Shown here piece by piece: positions 63,108-64,000 of a DNA stretch of 64,000 nucleotides. The notes under the pieces are model-generated. The model searched no databases, was not told the origin of the DNA, and worked only from the letters and a program-made list of their open reading frames with translations. Both the position numbers and the translations under genes were made by a program. Source of the DNA: Actinomyces bowdenii. GTDB taxonomy: Bacteria > Actinomycetota > Actinomycetes > Actinomycetales > Actinomycetaceae. Within the stretch, counting starts at the first letter, position 1. Each line of letters opens with the position of its first letter. The stretch is taken from assembly GCF_017592395.1 (NCBI RefSeq), contig NZ_JAGFOU010000006.1, positions 62,001 through 126,000 of the forward strand. The letters run 5' to 3'.

Positions 63108-64000
63108 CTAGACGGTGGGCGATTGGGGGGCCAGTCCCACCAGCGAGCGCAGGAAGTCGATGATGTCGTCCCATACCGCGCCGGAGAGCCCCAGGAAGGT
63201 CTGGCCCCCGGGGGTGGACATGAGGGCCATGGCCAGGGCGAACAGGCCGGACAGCGCCAGGAGCACCAGCCACCGCCCGGAGATGCGCGTGCGGTAGAGC
63301 TGGGAGACGCCCTTGGCGTCGATGAGCCGCCCGCCGACCTTGAGGCGGGTCAGGAAGGTCGAGGACATCCCCGAGCGGCCCTTGTCCAGGAACTCCAGGA
63401 GGGTGGCGTGGGTGCCCAGGGCCACGATGATCTCCGCACCGGCCTCGTCGGCCATGAGCATGGCGATGTCCTCCGAGGTGCCGGTGGCCGCCAGGACGTG
63501 GTGGTCCACGCCCAGCTCCTCGACGCGGGCCAGGCCCGGGGCGCGCCCGTCGCGGTAGGCGTGGACCACGATCTCGGCGCCGCAGGCCAGGGCCTTGTCG
63601 GAGACGGAGTCCATGTCGCCCACGATCATGTGGGGCTTGAGGCCGGCCTCGATGACGGCGTCGGCCCCGCCGTCCACGCCGATGATGACCGGCTTGTACT
63701 CGCGGATGTAGGGGCGCAGGGCCTTGAGGTCCTCCTTGTAGGAGTAGCCCCGCACCACCACCAGCACGTGCTTGCCGCCCATCTGGGTGCTCACCGCGGG
63801 CATGCCCACGCCGTTGAGCAGCAGCTCCCACTCCCCGCGCATGTACTCCATGGTGTTGGCGGCGAAGGCCTCGAGCTGGACGGACAGGCCGGCGCGGGCC
63901 TCCTCCATGGAGGCCGCCACCGTCTCCTGGGTCTGGACCGTGCCCTCGGCGATGACCTGGTCCCTGCCGTGGAGGCGGACCACGCCCTGGCGCACGTCGA
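63108..64000 (-). CDS. steA: SteA-like cell division protein, 5' end outside window
   Basis: Visible part about 297 residues; the N-terminus continues past the window edge, and I do not regard the GTG at 63995 as the start. GKHVLVVVRGYSYKEDLKAL, VIIGVDGGADAVIEAGLKPH, MIVGDMDSVSDKAL and GTSEDIAMLMADEAGAEIIV are the SteA core with its thiamin-pyrophosphokinase-like fold. A membrane helix near the C-terminus (WLVLLALSGLFALAMALMST) fits its role with MctB-like SteB partners at the division site in corynebacteria. Confidence 0.93.
   Translation of the reverse strand, partial: DVRQGVVRLHGRDQVIAEGTVQTQETVAASMEEARAGLSVQLEAFAANTMEYMRGEWELLLNGVGMPAVSTQMGGKHVLVVVRGYSYKEDLKALRPYIREYKPVIIGVDGGADAVIEAGLKPHMIVGDMDSVSDKALACGAEIVVHAYRDGRAPGLARVEELGVDHHVLAATGTSEDIAMLMADEAGAEIIVALGTHATLLEFLDKGRSGMSSTFLTRLKVGGRLIDAKGVSQLYRTRISGRWLVLLALSGLFALAMALMSTPGGQTFLGLSGAVWDDIIDFLRSLVGLAPQSPTV

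Overview
The window is very GC-rich and densely coded, with frequent GTG starts and 4-base ATGA overlaps. Gene content points to an actinobacterium: homodimeric AceE beside a DUF3052 gene, DUF3145, DUF3043, a SufR-sufBDCSU-DUF59 operon, and a SteA/MctB/NUDIX block. Several carbohydrate ABC operons with LacI regulators and Tat-type lipoprotein binding proteins suggest Actinomyces or a close relative. The genus is my inference, not something I could search.

Layout. 1-4655 (minus): a sugar uptake operon (LacI, binding protein, two permeases) ending in a Cys-type sulfatase cut by the window edge. 4927-9350: tRNA-Val, DUF3052, aceE and a DUF3060-like lipoprotein. 9439-10929: aspartase. 11180-14662: a PucR-type FasR-like regulator, acpP, fabF and an unknown gene. 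14754-16493: tRNA-Asn and a 1.6-kb micro-island of two unusual genes, bounded by 58-bp direct repeats. 16622-21318: def, DUF3145, dnaG and a dGTPase-like gene, with a 72-bp nested palindrome between the last two. 21398-29926: a maltose/maltodextrin locus (a degenerate GH13 protein, malE, malF, malG, GH13 glucosidase, LacI). 30023-36738: glycerate kinase, M20 peptidase, DUF3043, aldo/keto reductase, pyrD and a zinc metallopeptidase.

36935-41411: a MerR regulator, an ABC exporter and a flavodoxin; the last two units carry nearly identical 28-bp dyads upstream and probably form a small regulon. 41478-44488: a compact operon speD, DUF4178, DUF350 and a membrane-bound SpeE-like protein, probably an uncharacterised polyamine-linked envelope system. 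44665-51306: the SUF iron-sulphur assembly operon led by SufR. 51803-57124: a second LacI-controlled sugar operon ending in a five-bladed-propeller glycosidase. 57148-64000: SteA, MctB, a MraY/WecA-like transferase, a MurJ-like flippase, a glycosyltransferase and a NUDIX hydrolase, all on the minus strand, which looks like an envelope glycan module.

The strongest candidates for undescribed biology are the tRNA-Asn micro-island, the SpeD/DUF4178/DUF350/SpeE cassette, the MerR twin-operator regulon, and the families of nested intergenic palindromes.
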